Position numbers and translations under genes: made by a program. A stretch of 64,000 bases of DNA. It comes from Lentibacillus lipolyticus. GTDB taxonomy: Bacteria; Bacillota; Bacilli; Bacillales; Amphibacillaceae. Below, piece by piece: positions 7,504 through 15,562 of this stretch. The stretch spans positions 1 to 64,000 of the forward strand of contig SEIO01000008.1 of NCBI GenBank assembly GCA_004145795.1, in the 5' to 3' direction. The notes beneath the pieces were generated by a model. It saw only the letters and a program-made list of their open reading frames with translations, made no database searches and had not been told where the DNA came from. Numbering within the stretch: the first letter of the stretch is position 1; each line of letters begins with the position of its first letter.

Positions 7504-8703
7504 TCACTGTCCTGCACAGGCATGCTTGTTCGAATACTTGGCCAATAAATGCTCACACTCCTCCCATTCTGGGGAGCCAACCGTATGTGACGTTGCTGCC
7601 TGCTGCTGTTTTCGTTGGCTGTCACGTACCTGCTTTTGTTTTCGTTCCTGAAACCAGCCAGGTATAACTTCACCACCAGTTGATGGATGGTGACGCTGTG
7701 GCTGCCGTTGGCGGTAACGGAAGGCGGCTTCATTTGCAGCTGCCTGTTCAACGGTCGTAATTCCTTTGTTGGACCAGGCTTTTAGAATGCCCTTCACATA
7801 CTGCCACCTGGGTTTTTGCTGATCTAGGGCACGTTGCATAGCTTCACGTACAAGCGGTTCACCGATGTCGTTGATCCAATGGCAGATATCATCGGCAATG
7901 TAAGAACTGGCCATGCCAAAATGACCCTGGTAAAACCGGATGGCATCCGTTGTCGTTGTTGTTGGTTTTGGTTTATGTTTTATTTTATTTTTGTTTATGT
8001 ATTGTTTAACTAATGGGTCCGTATTGTGGTCCGCATTGTGGTCCACGTTGTCCTCCGCATTGTGGACCATGTTGCCTTCCGTATAGTGGTTCTTGTTGTG
8101 ATGCATTCTGGCTTCTGTACTGTTCGTGGTATTGTGGCTCGTGTTGTGGACCGTGTTGTCCTTCACATTGTGGACCAAGCTATCTTTGGTCGTGTGGGCT
8201 GCATGGTGGTTCGTATTGTGATCCATATTATCTTCCTTCATTTGGTGTGCTGCTTGGTTCTCGATAGGTTCACTGACGGGCTGTTCCAATGAGTCATGAG
8301 ATAAATGTGCTGCTTGCTTTGCTTGGGCCGGCTGCGTCTGCCATTGGGTTTCAGAAGCAGCGATTGTCTCTTGTTTCACATCTGTTTCTGCGTCCATGAA
8401 ACTATTAACCTGGCACATTGGTTTTATTTGTGAAATCATTTGATAGACAGCAGCCTGCCTTCCGCTCCGTGATGTCACACGAATGTAGCCTTTTTCTTGC
8501 AGTTCGCCGCGTGCGCGCTTAAACGATGAGCCTTTGATGCCGGATTTTAACTCAATAATGGAAACAGGAACAGAGAACGTTTTTTGCCATCCGGATAGAT
8601 TGTTAAAATGCATTAATGTGTTCCAAAGTGCGACAGCCGATCCGGACAGTGGATTAAAAATGATTTGCTGGTAAAAAGCGTTTAATTCTTTTAAGTAGTT
8701 CAT
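7504..8703 (-). CDS. DnaD-domain replication-like protein with His/Asn-rich linker
   Basis: 399 residues in three parts. Residues 1-95 look like a winged-helix N-terminus as in DnaD/phage replication proteins (LSGSAVALWNTLMHFNN...IKGSSFKRARGELQEKGYI). Residues about 140-240 are a low-complexity linker rich in His and Asn (VHNVKDNTVHNTSHNT and similar). Residues about 250-335 match the DnaD C-terminal domain (AIRFYQGHFGMASSYIADDI...KGILKAWSNKGI). DnaD domains remodel DNA during replication restart and in phage replication. AAAGGAG precedes the ATG. The sigma-like gene lies 45 bases upstream on the same strand, so the two are probably co-transcribed. No other phage genes are near. Confidence 0.75.
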   Translation of the reverse strand: MNYLKELNAFYQQIIFNPLSGSAVALWNTLMHFNNLSGWQKTFSVPVSIIELKSGIKGSSFKRARGELQEKGYIRVTSRSGRQAAVYQMISQIKPMCQVNSFMDAETDVKQETIAASETQWQTQPAQAKQAAHLSHDSLEQPVSEPIENQAAHQMKEDNMDHNTNHHAAHTTKDSLVHNVKDNTVHNTSHNTTNSTEARMHHNKNHYTEGNMVHNAEDNVDHNADHNTDPLVKQYINKNKIKHKPKPTTTTTDAIRFYQGHFGMASSYIADDICHWINDIGEPLVREAMQRALDQQKPRWQYVKGILKAWSNKGITTVEQAAANEAAFRYRQRQPQRHHPSTGGEVIPGWFQERKQKQVRDSQRKQQQAATSHTVGSPEWEECEHLLAKYSNKHACAGQ

Positions 8704-8748
8704 ATGAATGCTCCTTTATCGTTTTTTTACGTATGTGGGCAGTTGACG

Positions 8749-9318
8749 TTAAATATTCGAATCATCCAGTGACAACATGTCACGAAAATGTGGGTCTTCT
8801 TTTAATTTTTTCTTCACTTGCCGGCCCCAATTTTTCACCGCGTCAACCGTTGTGTTTTCCTGTTCGGCGATTGTTTTGTAGGACATTTCTTGGATAATAG
8901 CAAAATAGACCCATTTCCATTGCTTGTCCGTTAATTGGGACTGAAGGTTTTTCCATAGGTTGGAGTCATTTAGCTGAAGTTGCTGGTTGGCCGCTATAGG
9001 ACGGGAACCATCCGTACCTCGGTGGTAATTGCCGTCGGTGTGCTGTGTATGCTGTTCCTGAACGGCTCGCTGGTGGATCTCATGTTGTCTGGTATCATGG
9101 CGCATGCGATCAATCAGGCGATTTCGGATAATATAATTGAAATACGTTGCCATGGGTCCTTTGTCCGGCTGATACGTTTCATACGCATCCCAAAGCGCGA
9201 CTAATCCCTCCTGAAAAAAATCCTGATGCGGATCACGGATGTTCATTTTATGAATCTGATAATGAATTCGCCGCTCATTTTGCTGAAAAATTTCCTCAAA
9301 TGTCAGTTTTTTGTCCAT
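8749..9318 (-). CDS. Small sigma-70 family factor
   Basis: 189 residues with a sigma region 2 (about 30-75: FFQEGLVALWDAYETYQPDKG then TYFNYIIRNRLIDRM) and a region 4 helix-turn-helix (about 128-170: LTDKQWKWVYFAIIQEMSYKTIAEQENTTVDAVKNWG). The linker is His- and Gln-rich. It resembles SigH/competence-type sigma factors more than ECF factors, but I cannot name an orthologue. AAAGGAG precedes the ATG. Downstream is the DnaD-like gene, and no anti-sigma candidate is adjacent. It would redirect RNA polymerase; the target promoters are unknown. It could be of mobile-element origin. Confidence 0.75.
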   Translation of the reverse strand: MDKKLTFEEIFQQNERRIHYQIHKMNIRDPHQDFFQEGLVALWDAYETYQPDKGPMATYFNYIIRNRLIDRMRHDTRQHEIHQRAVQEQHTQHTDGNYHRGTDGSRPIAANQQLQLNDSNLWKNLQSQLTDKQWKWVYFAIIQEMSYKTIAEQENTTVDAVKNWGRQVKKKLKEDPHFRDMLSLDDSNI

Positions 9319-9682
9319 GTGATAGCTCCTTTGCGATTTAGATAGAACGCTTCTAGTCCTATAATCGAAAGGAAGAGCTAAAAAGTGTCATGATGATAGA
9401 AATATTTTTGTCTTTGTTGTGACATTTTGTCATTTGTGCTGAGATGGGTCTGAAAAGGAGAGAGGGAGCCATTACTTTGTCGTTCAGTTTTGGGAGTACA
9501 ATTTTATTATAAAGTCGTATAAATAACCGTAAATAAAATCGTAAAATATTTGTAGGTGTTTTCACATGGCACAAATGTAGCAATCATATAAAATAGTTTC
9601 AATAGACGTCGCATTCATTTATAATAAAAGGCACCTTGAACCATTGTTTCTTAGACAGTCACTTTAAAAAGGAGAGATACAT
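9319..9682. other. Divergent intergenic region, sigma gene / ddh
   Basis: A 364-base A+T-rich spacer that must hold promoters for the leftward sigma gene and the rightward ddh gene. Apart from the candidate ddh promoter at 9597-9625 no repeat, riboswitch fold or reading frame was recognised. In particular no lysine riboswitch was seen before ddh. Confidence 0.5.
9597..9625 (+). promoter_or_regulatory. Candidate ddh promoter
   Basis: A weak -35 TTTCAA (9597-9602), a 17-base spacer and a perfect -10 TATAAT (9620-9625), 58 bases before the ddh start. Confidence 0.35.
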
Positions 9683-10669
9683 ATGAGTAACAAAATTAAA
9701 TTGGGAATCGTCGGTTATGGTAATCTGGGAAAAGGCGCAGTAAAAGCCATTAAAGCAACTGATGACCTGGAATTAGTTGCCGTTTTCACCAGGAGAGATC
9801 CGGAAGCACTGGAACTTGATGATCCTGATGCTAAAGCTGTACATATTGATAACGCAGGCAATTACCAAAATGACATTGATGTAATGCTGCTTTGTGGTGG
9901 ATCAGCAACAGATTTACCTGAACAAACCCCATACTTTGCGAGCATGTTTAACACAGTGGACAGTTATGATACGCATGCAAAAATTCCCGAGTTTTATCAA
10001 AAGGTCAATGAAGTTGCAACAAAACATCATACAACTGCTATTATCTCAACAGGCTGGGATCCGGGCTTGTTCTCCCTAAACCGCGTAATGGCTGATGCGA
10101 TTTTACCTAACGGAGAAAACTATTCATTCTGGGGAAAAGGACTCAGCCAGGGACACTCTGATGCGGTAAGAAGAGTTAACGGTGTGAAAAATGGTGTCCA
10201 ATATACCATTCCATCCGAGGAAGCAATTGAACAAGTACGCAGCGGTGCCAACCCGGAATTAACCAAATCGGGGAAACATCGCCGTGTTTGCTATGTTGTC
10301 GCTGAAAAGGATGCGGACAAAGCAGCAATCGAAAATGAAATCAAAACCATGCCGAACTATTTCGCCGATTATGACACAGAAGTGAATTTTATTTCAGAGG
10401 AAGAATTGGAACGTGACCATTCTAAGGCACCACATGGCGGCTTTGTGATTCGAGGTGGCAATACAGGAGAAGCCAACAAACAAATTTACGAGTTCTCGCT
10501 CACATTAGACAGCAACCCTGAATTTACGTCCAGTGTGTTAGTCGCATATGCAAGAGCTGCCCATCGAATGAGCCAGGAAAATCAATTTGGTGCCAAGACA
10601 GTTTATGATGTCGCACCGGCTTATATTTCACCACGATCAGGAGAGGCGTTAAGAAGGGATTATTTATAA
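9683..10669 (+). CDS. ddh: meso-Diaminopimelate D-dehydrogenase
   Basis: 328 residues. The enzyme makes meso-diaminopimelate directly from tetrahydrodipicolinate, ammonia and NADPH, a one-step shortcut in lysine and peptidoglycan synthesis. The N-terminal dinucleotide motif is GIVGYGNLGKGA. The hallmark segments MLLCGGSATDLPEQTP, STGWDPGLFSLNR and GHSDAVRRVNGVKNGVQYT are all present and complete. AAGGAG precedes the ATG. It appears monocistronic, without other lysine genes around it. The length and motif order match the family fully. Confidence 0.95.
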   Translation: MSNKIKLGIVGYGNLGKGAVKAIKATDDLELVAVFTRRDPEALELDDPDAKAVHIDNAGNYQNDIDVMLLCGGSATDLPEQTPYFASMFNTVDSYDTHAKIPEFYQKVNEVATKHHTTAIISTGWDPGLFSLNRVMADAILPNGENYSFWGKGLSQGHSDAVRRVNGVKNGVQYTIPSEEAIEQVRSGANPELTKSGKHRRVCYVVAEKDADKAAIENEIKTMPNYFADYDTEVNFISEEELERDHSKAPHGGFVIRGGNTGEANKQIYEFSLTLDSNPEFTSSVLVAYARAAHRMSQENQFGAKTVYDVAPAYISPRSGEALRRDYL

Positions 10670-10968
10670 GGAATGATTGCAGCTGCACAGGGCTGACTCA
10701 AACAGCCATTCAGTTTTAAGAAAAAGAATACAAAATAACAAAATTTATTGCGATGCAAATCACAAGTGGTTTAGCATCCTTTTTTTTATTGTTATGACAA
10801 TCTTAGGTTCCATTTGCATAATGAAAGAACATACCAATATTCAAGAATTGAGTCACTAGAACCTTTCAAAACTGTTATTCTGCAGTCTGGGCCATTTATT
10901 AATTGAATAAATTGTGATGATGGGTTGTTATAAAGGGGCATTGATTGATTACTTTAGGAGGTGACACT
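10670..10968. other. Spacer between ddh and the DUF1801 gene
   Basis: About 300 bases, A+T-rich. A 60-codon frame within it has no ribosome binding site and no recognisable protein features, so I treat the stretch as non-coding. No clear terminator hairpin for ddh was found. Confidence 0.5.
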
Positions 10969-11340
10969 GTGGGGGTCTTTACCGAATACTTAGCAAGTAT
11001 CGACAATCAGGAACATCGTGATCGAACAGAGGAAATTTTGAAGTGGGTATCCAATGAATTTCCAAATATGGAACCATTAGTTAAATGGAATACGCCAATG
11101 TTTTCTAATCACGGTACATTTATTATTGGTTTTTCTACGGCAAAGCATCATTTGAGCGTTTCACCCGAGGCAGTAACGATTACACACTTTTATAATGATA
11201 TTGCACGATCTGGATACAGTGCTACCAAAGGTTTATTTAGAATTCCGTGGAAAAAGCAGGTGAATTTTGAATTGCTAAGGAAAATGATTGATTTTAATAT
11301 TCAGGATAAAGAAGGATATACGAATTTTTGGCGTAAATAA
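10969..11340 (+). CDS. DUF1801 / YdhG-like protein
   Basis: 123 residues from a GTG at 10969, chosen because AGGAGGT lies six bases upstream. The protein matches the YdhG/DUF1801 domain: [24 protein letters not shown], then [16 protein letters not shown] and [28 protein letters not shown] Bacillus subtilis relative has been described as a frataxin-like iron chaperone, so an intracellular iron-handling role is possible. The family is large and mostly uncharacterised, and function by homology is weak. It is single and uses the plus strand like its neighbours. Confidence 0.8.
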   Translation: MGVFTEYLASIDNQEHRDRTEEILKWVSNEFPNMEPLVKWNTPMFSNHGTFIIGFSTAKHHLSVSPEAVTITHFYNDIARSGYSATKGLFRIPWKKQVNFELLRKMIDFNIQDKEGYTNFWRK

Positions 11341-11607
11341 TTGCCCTGCTTCAAGTCTTCCTCAACAGCACGTTTGTGGATGAAAGCAGATATAAGTCAA
11401 CAAAGAGTTCTGGGTCATTCCAAACTCTTTTTTTGATTAAAGCGAATATCGCACACGGAATCACCTAGGCTAGCTAGTCAAGTCGTAAAGGCTTTAGCAC
11501 TGTAAATAAATGTACTACAATAAATATTTTAGACCCACGAAAGTAAATTACTAAGGTTGACTTTCTCACTTCAGATTGGTAGGATGATTTTGAAAATAAT
11601 AAATGTT

Positions 11608-11700
11608 TCCGCTAGGGGTGCCTTTTAAAAGGGCTGAGATTAAAGTGATACTTTAGAACCCTTACAACCTGATCTGGTTCATACCAGCGGAGGGAAGTGG
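11608..11700 (+). ncRNA. TPP riboswitch (THI element)
   Basis: The conserved boxes of the thiamine pyrophosphate aptamer are all visible: CTAGGGGTGCC, GGGCTGAGAT, AACCTGATCTGGTTCATACC and CAGCGGAGGGAAGTGG. It lies 117 bases before tenA on the same strand. Binding of TPP should shut off the downstream gene through the platform at 11774-11808. Confidence 0.95.
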
Positions 11701-11773
11701 CATCGTCGCTTGTCTATGTTTAGGAAAATGGTTTCTTTCCATAAATGGACGTGTTTCAAGCAGCGAACCTTCC

Positions 11774-11808
11774 CCTCCTCAATTTGTCGGAAACAGTAAA
11801 AGAGGAGG
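11774..11808 (+). promoter_or_regulatory. Riboswitch expression platform that masks the tenA ribosome binding site
   Basis: CCTCCTC (11774-11780) is the exact complement of GAGGAGG (11802-11808), the Shine-Dalgarno sequence of tenA, with a 21-base loop. Formation of this 7-bp stem would hide the site. A T-rich run (ATTTTTTA) follows directly, so the same hairpin could also stop transcription. Which aptamer state favours it is inferred. Confidence 0.65.
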
Positions 11809-11816
11809 ATTTTTTA

Positions 11817-12500
11817 ATGAAATTTTCAGAAACACTGCGAGAGGCAGCGAAACAAAGCTGGGAGATGAGTCTGCATCATCCGTTCGTTACGGGAATTGCA
11901 AATGGGGATTTGCCACTGGAGACGTTTAAGTACTATATTCTTCAGGACATTTACTATTTGAAGCATTACGGGAAAGTGCACGCGATGGCAGCCGCGCAGG
12001 CAAGGGATTTCGAGACGACGGCGTTACTTGCGGATAAAGCGAAGATGACGGCACAGGCTGAATTGACGGTTCATGAAGAACATGCACGCGTCCTGAATAT
12101 TACGGAGGAAGAGATGGCGCAGTTTAAACCAGCCCCGACGGCATACGGGTATACATCTCACTTGTACCGGGCCGCTCTCTCCGGCAGCCTCGGGCAGACG
12201 ATTGCTGCGGTACTTCCTTGTTATTGGCTGTATGCGGACATTGGCCAGGTTTATCAGAACGCGGTACCGCAGGAAGAAATCTATCAAAACTGGATCAATA
12301 TGTATGCAAGCGAATGGTTTCAAACTTCGACCCAGGAAATGATTGATCTGCTGGATGCACTGGCGGAGGAAGCCAGTGAACAAGAACGGGAAGCCATGAA
12401 AGAACAATTCATAATCGCCAAAGAGTATGAGCTGGCATTCTGGGAAATGTCCTATACGAAAGAAACGTGGCTTTCCAGCCAAAAGGCTGTGCGCCAATAA
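11817..12500 (+). CDS. tenA: Aminopyrimidine aminohydrolase / thiaminase II
   Basis: 227 residues of the TenA fold. It hydrolyses aminopyrimidine breakdown products of thiamin (and thiamin itself, slowly) so that the pyrimidine can be salvaged to HMP. The catalytic residues known from Bacillus subtilis TenA are at the same numbers: D44 (LQDIYYL), C135 (LPCYWLY) and E205 (KEYELAFWEMSY). The ATG at 11817 is preceded by GAGGAGG; an upstream in-frame ATG at 11745 lies inside the riboswitch leader and is not used. It is a lone gene with no other thiamin genes downstream, under a TPP riboswitch, consistent with salvage duty. Confidence 0.95.
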   Translation: MKFSETLREAAKQSWEMSLHHPFVTGIANGDLPLETFKYYILQDIYYLKHYGKVHAMAAAQARDFETTALLADKAKMTAQAELTVHEEHARVLNITEEEMAQFKPAPTAYGYTSHLYRAALSGSLGQTIAAVLPCYWLYADIGQVYQNAVPQEEIYQNWINMYASEWFQTSTQEMIDLLDALAEEASEQEREAMKEQFIIAKEYELAFWEMSYTKETWLSSQKAVRQ

Positions 12501-12542
12501 CTATACGTGGCATAGTGATGCACTGCTGCATCGATACGAAAC

Positions 12543-12572
12543 AATCCCCATCTGTACAGGTGGGGATTTGTT
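12543..12572 (+). terminator. Intrinsic terminator after tenA
   Basis: AATCCCCATCTGTACAGGTGGGGATT forms a hairpin with a stem of about 11 bp, followed by TGTT. The T-run is short. Confidence 0.6.
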
Positions 12573-12640
12573 AAGATTAAAGTATATAATGACTTGTCCA
12601 GGTAATGATGGGAATGATCAAGGTGAAAGGAGGGGATGCC

Positions 12641-13240
12641 ATGAACCACTTACCGGATCCATTGCATTTATCATTTTATCATCAGCCGACCCTTCAACTG
12701 GCACAGTCACTGCTAGGAAAATTGCTGCTGAAGGAAACAAGGGAGGGGATTGCCGGCGGTTTTATCGTGGAAACAGAAAGCTACATCGGGCCTGGTGATC
12801 GTGCAGCCCATAGTTTTAATTATCGTCGCACGAAACGAACGGAAATCATGTTCGGTGAGGCTGGTTATACCTATACGTATTCGATGCACACGCATTGTCT
12901 CTTTAATGTTGTGAGCGGTCATATGGATGAGCCGGAAGCTGTTTTGGTTCGTGGTGTGGAGCCGTATGTTGGGCAGGAGTTAATGGAGCCACGGCGACCC
13001 AAAGCGAAAAAGAAAAAAGAATGGACGAACGGTCCGGGCAAATTAACGAAAGCGCTCGGCATCACGATGGACGATTATGGACATGCACTTGATCAGCGTC
13101 CGCTATGGATTGCTCCAGGGAAAAGGGTGGATGTTGCAGAAATTGCTGCTGGTCCACGGATTGGGATTGGAAACGCCGGGGAGGCAAAAGACTATCCATG
13201 GCGCTTTTGGGTCCGCGGCAATGCGTTTGTTTCCAGGTGA
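12641..13240 (+). CDS. DNA-3-methyladenine glycosylase (AAG/MPG type)
   Basis: 199 residues. It removes alkylated purines (3-methyladenine, hypoxanthine) from DNA at the start of base excision repair. The family segments are in order: LAQSLLGKLL, GGFIVETESYIGPGDRAAHSF (with the catalytic Glu), RTEIMFGEAGYTYTYSMHTHCLFNVV and TNGPGKLTKALGI. The ATG at 12641 is chosen because AAAGGAGGGG is just upstream; in-frame ATGs at 12605-12614 are further 5' and lack one. A Lys-rich insertion (PKAKKKKEW) precedes the NGPGK motif. It appears monocistronic. Confidence 0.93.
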   Translation: MNHLPDPLHLSFYHQPTLQLAQSLLGKLLLKETREGIAGGFIVETESYIGPGDRAAHSFNYRRTKRTEIMFGEAGYTYTYSMHTHCLFNVVSGHMDEPEAVLVRGVEPYVGQELMEPRRPKAKKKKEWTNGPGKLTKALGITMDDYGHALDQRPLWIAPGKRVDVAEIAAGPRIGIGNAGEAKDYPWRFWVRGNAFVSR

Positions 13241-13271
13241 ACATAAATGGATAGTTGTATAATGCTCCCGC

Positions 13272-13622
13272 TTAACTGCTTGGCTGCTGCTTTATTTTTT
13301 GCTGTTTATGCAGGACGTGCTTGGTTCCCCATTCGTGCATGGCCGCTAAGATTGGTTCCAGACTTTTTCCATATTCAGTGATGGAATACTCCACTTTTGG
13401 TGGTACTTGCGGGTAGACCACCCGCTCAACAACATCCTCCTCTTCAAGTTCGCGAAGATGTTTTGTCAGCATCTTTTGAGTAATGCCGGGTACATGGCGT
13501 TTCAGTTCACTGAATCGCTGTGTACCATTTTTTAATAGATGCAGCAAGATGATTGGCTTCCACTTCCCGACTAATATATCCAACGCATCCTCTACACGGC
13601 ATAATTCTGGTTCTATGTCCAT
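13272..13622 (-). CDS. HxlR-family transcription regulator
   Basis: A 116-residue winged-helix DNA-binding protein: DALDILVGKWKPIILLHLL, RFSELKRHVPGITQKMLTKHLRELEEEDVV and VPPKVEYSITEYGKSLEPIL are classic HxlR segments. A single Cys sits near the N-terminus (residue 8, ELCRVED), at about the place of the redox-active Cys6 of YodB, so a quinone or diamide sensor is plausible. The ATG at 13622 has GGAGG eight bases upstream. It is divergent from a flavin monooxygenase/reductase pair and probably controls both units from the 200-base gap. Confidence 0.88.
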   Translation of the reverse strand: MDIEPELCRVEDALDILVGKWKPIILLHLLKNGTQRFSELKRHVPGITQKMLTKHLRELEEEDVVERVVYPQVPPKVEYSITEYGKSLEPILAAMHEWGTKHVLHKQQKIKQQPSS

Positions 13623-13638
13623 CAGGTTCACCTCCTAC

Positions 13639-13656
13639 AGTATCTTTTTGTATACT
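13639..13656. promoter_or_regulatory. Candidate HxlR operator
   Basis: A dyad AGTAT-CTTTTTGT-ATACT (13639-13656) lies 17 bases upstream of the HxlR start, inside the divergent promoter region. Known YodB-like sites are similar TACT...AGTA dyads. The role is inferred. Confidence 0.35.
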
Positions 13657-13824
13657 ATATAACTTTAAAGTGCGTACTTACATTTTTAATAATTATACCC
13701 TATACTAACATCGTACAGGATGAATGGAAAGGTGAAATCATACGGGAACAGAGGCCGTATGTCCTGTTATCAAAAACTGGGACAAGCGCCTGTTCTCCCG
13801 TTCCATAGAAAGGTTGAAAAGCTA

Positions 13825-14889
13825 ATGGAAAATTATCGCATAGATCCGAATAAAGGGTTGGAGTTTGGTTTATATACGCTGGGAGATCATTTGCCAGATC
13901 CGGCGACAGGGGAGCGAATTTCTGCACAGCAGCGAATTCATGAGATCATCGAATTAGCGAAAATGGCTGAAGCAGCGGGCATTGATTTCTTTAGTGTTGG
14001 GGAAAGTCACCAGGACTATTTTGTTACGCAGGCGCATTCGGTGGTTTTATCAGCGATTGCACAGGCGACGGAAAAAATAAAGATTGCAAGCTCCTCAACC
14101 ATTATCAGCACACTGGATCCGGTGCGTGTTTATGAAGATTTTGCTACGCTGGATCTGATTTCGAACGGACGAGCGGAGATTATTGCCGGCCGCGCCTCAC
14201 GTGTAGGCAATTTCGATTTATTGGGCTATGATCTGCATGATTATGAGGAGCTATATGAAGAAAAGTTTGATCTGTTGCGAAAAATAAACGCGGAGGAAGT
14301 GGTCAACTGGAGCGGCCAATTCCGTGCCCCATTAAAAAATGCGCGGGTGCTACCACGGCCACAAAATGGTTCAATGCCAATTTGGCGTGCGGTTGGCGGA
14401 ACCCCCGCCAGTGCTATCAAGGCTGGGTATGCTGGTGTCGGGATGTTTATGGCGCACTTAGGTGGCCCGGTTTCCGTCTTTAGGCGCACGGTGGATGCAT
14501 ATCGGGAAGCGGCACAGCACAGTGGCTTTGATCCAGCTGAACTTCCGGTAGCGACGGCAGGATTTTTCTATGCTGCTGAAACTTCTCAGCAGGCATTACG
14601 GGATATGTATCCACATATTAACGAAGGCATGAAACGGACGAACGGACAAGGATTTCCAAAGCAGCATTTTGCGCAAGGTGTTGATAAACATAATGTGATG
14701 AATATTGGCAGTCCACAGGAGATTATAGAAAAAATACTTTATCAGCATGAACAATTTGGCCATCAGCGTTACATCGCGCAAATGGACTTTGGCGGCATGC
14801 CGATTGATAAGTTGAAAAAGAATATTGACCTAATCGGAACAGAAATTTTACCAGCGATCAAAAAATATACAAGCGGAGCAGAGGGGTAG
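13825..14889 (+). CDS. LLM-class flavin-dependent monooxygenase
   Basis: 354 residues of the bacterial-luciferase-like TIM-barrel family that uses reduced FMN and O2. Typical segments are FGLYTLGDHLPDP, AEAAGIDFFSVGESHQDYF, IKIASSSTIISTLDPVRVYEDFATLD and NGRAEIIAGRASR. The ATG at 13825 is used (GAAAGG 11 bases upstream; the region before it is the divergent promoter). An NADPH-dependent FMN reductase follows 36 bases downstream and would supply FMNH2, a two-component system. The substrate is unknown. Control by the divergent HxlR protein suggests an electrophile or quinone-like inducer. Confidence 0.88.
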   Translation: MENYRIDPNKGLEFGLYTLGDHLPDPATGERISAQQRIHEIIELAKMAEAAGIDFFSVGESHQDYFVTQAHSVVLSAIAQATEKIKIASSSTIISTLDPVRVYEDFATLDLISNGRAEIIAGRASRVGNFDLLGYDLHDYEELYEEKFDLLRKINAEEVVNWSGQFRAPLKNARVLPRPQNGSMPIWRAVGGTPASAIKAGYAGVGMFMAHLGGPVSVFRRTVDAYREAAQHSGFDPAELPVATAGFFYAAETSQQALRDMYPHINEGMKRTNGQGFPKQHFAQGVDKHNVMNIGSPQEIIEKILYQHEQFGHQRYIAQMDFGGMPIDKLKKNIDLIGTEILPAIKKYTSGAEG

Positions 14890-14925
14890 TGACCCTGCCC
14901 CTGGTCCGGCCAGGAGGATGAGGAT

Positions 14926-15492
14926 ATGAAAGTTGTTGGGTTATCGGGATCGATTGTCGGCTCAAAGACAAGAACGGCGATGGACTATGCAGTTAAGACG
15001 GCTTCGGAAAAGTATCCGGAAGCAGAGGTAACACTGATTGATTTAGCTGAGTATGATATTCCGTTCAGTGATGGCCGAAATTACTTGGAGTATGAAGATG
15101 ATGCGGGCTATGTGACGCAAACGCTGATGGAAGCGGATGCGATTCTCATTGGAACGCCTATTTTTCAGGCGTCCATACCAGCGACGTTGAAGAACATATT
15201 TGACCTGCTGCCTGACAGTGCATTTCGCGATAAAGTTGTCAGTATGTTCGTAACAGCAGGCTCGTCCAAGCATTATCTGATTGCTGAACAGCAGCTGAAA
15301 CCGATTTTAACGTATATGAAAGCGCAAATAGTCCAGACATATGTCTTTATGGAAGAACAGGATTTCTATCGAAAAAAAATCATCAACGAGGATGTATTAT
15401 TCCGGATTGAGCGTCTGGTGGAAGATACCGTTGTGTTGACGGAAACCTATAAGCGTATACAAGAAGAGAAAGAAGCGACATATGATTTTTAA
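14926..15492 (+). CDS. NADPH-dependent FMN reductase
   Basis: 188 residues with the flavodoxin-like fold of the FMN reductase family: N-terminal phosphate loop LSGSIVGSKTRTAM, the flavin contact TPIFQASIPATLKNIFDLLP and the VTAGSSKHYLIAEQQLKPIL segment. It reduces FMN with NAD(P)H and probably hands FMNH2 to the monooxygenase encoded just upstream. AGGAGG precedes the ATG. A strong terminator closes the two-gene unit. Confidence 0.88.
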   Translation: MKVVGLSGSIVGSKTRTAMDYAVKTASEKYPEAEVTLIDLAEYDIPFSDGRNYLEYEDDAGYVTQTLMEADAILIGTPIFQASIPATLKNIFDLLPDSAFRDKVVSMFVTAGSSKHYLIAEQQLKPILTYMKAQIVQTYVFMEEQDFYRKKIINEDVLFRIERLVEDTVVLTETYKRIQEEKEATYDF

Positions 15493-15515
15493 AAAATCCC
15501 TGACTCAGAATGGTT

Positions 15516-15562
15516 TATCGCCATCGTTTATCAATATAACGATGGCGATATTTTTTATTTTA
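15516..15562 (+). terminator. Strong intrinsic terminator
   Basis: TATCGCCATCGTT (15516-15528) pairs perfectly with AACGATGGCGATA (15538-15550); TTTTTTATTTT follows. It ends the monooxygenase/reductase unit and also overlaps the 3' end of the convergent amidase gene. Confidence 0.9.

Noticed and set aside
10677-10859. 60-codon frame after ddh
   Set aside because: No ribosome binding site, unusual composition and no family resemblance; better seen as spacer.
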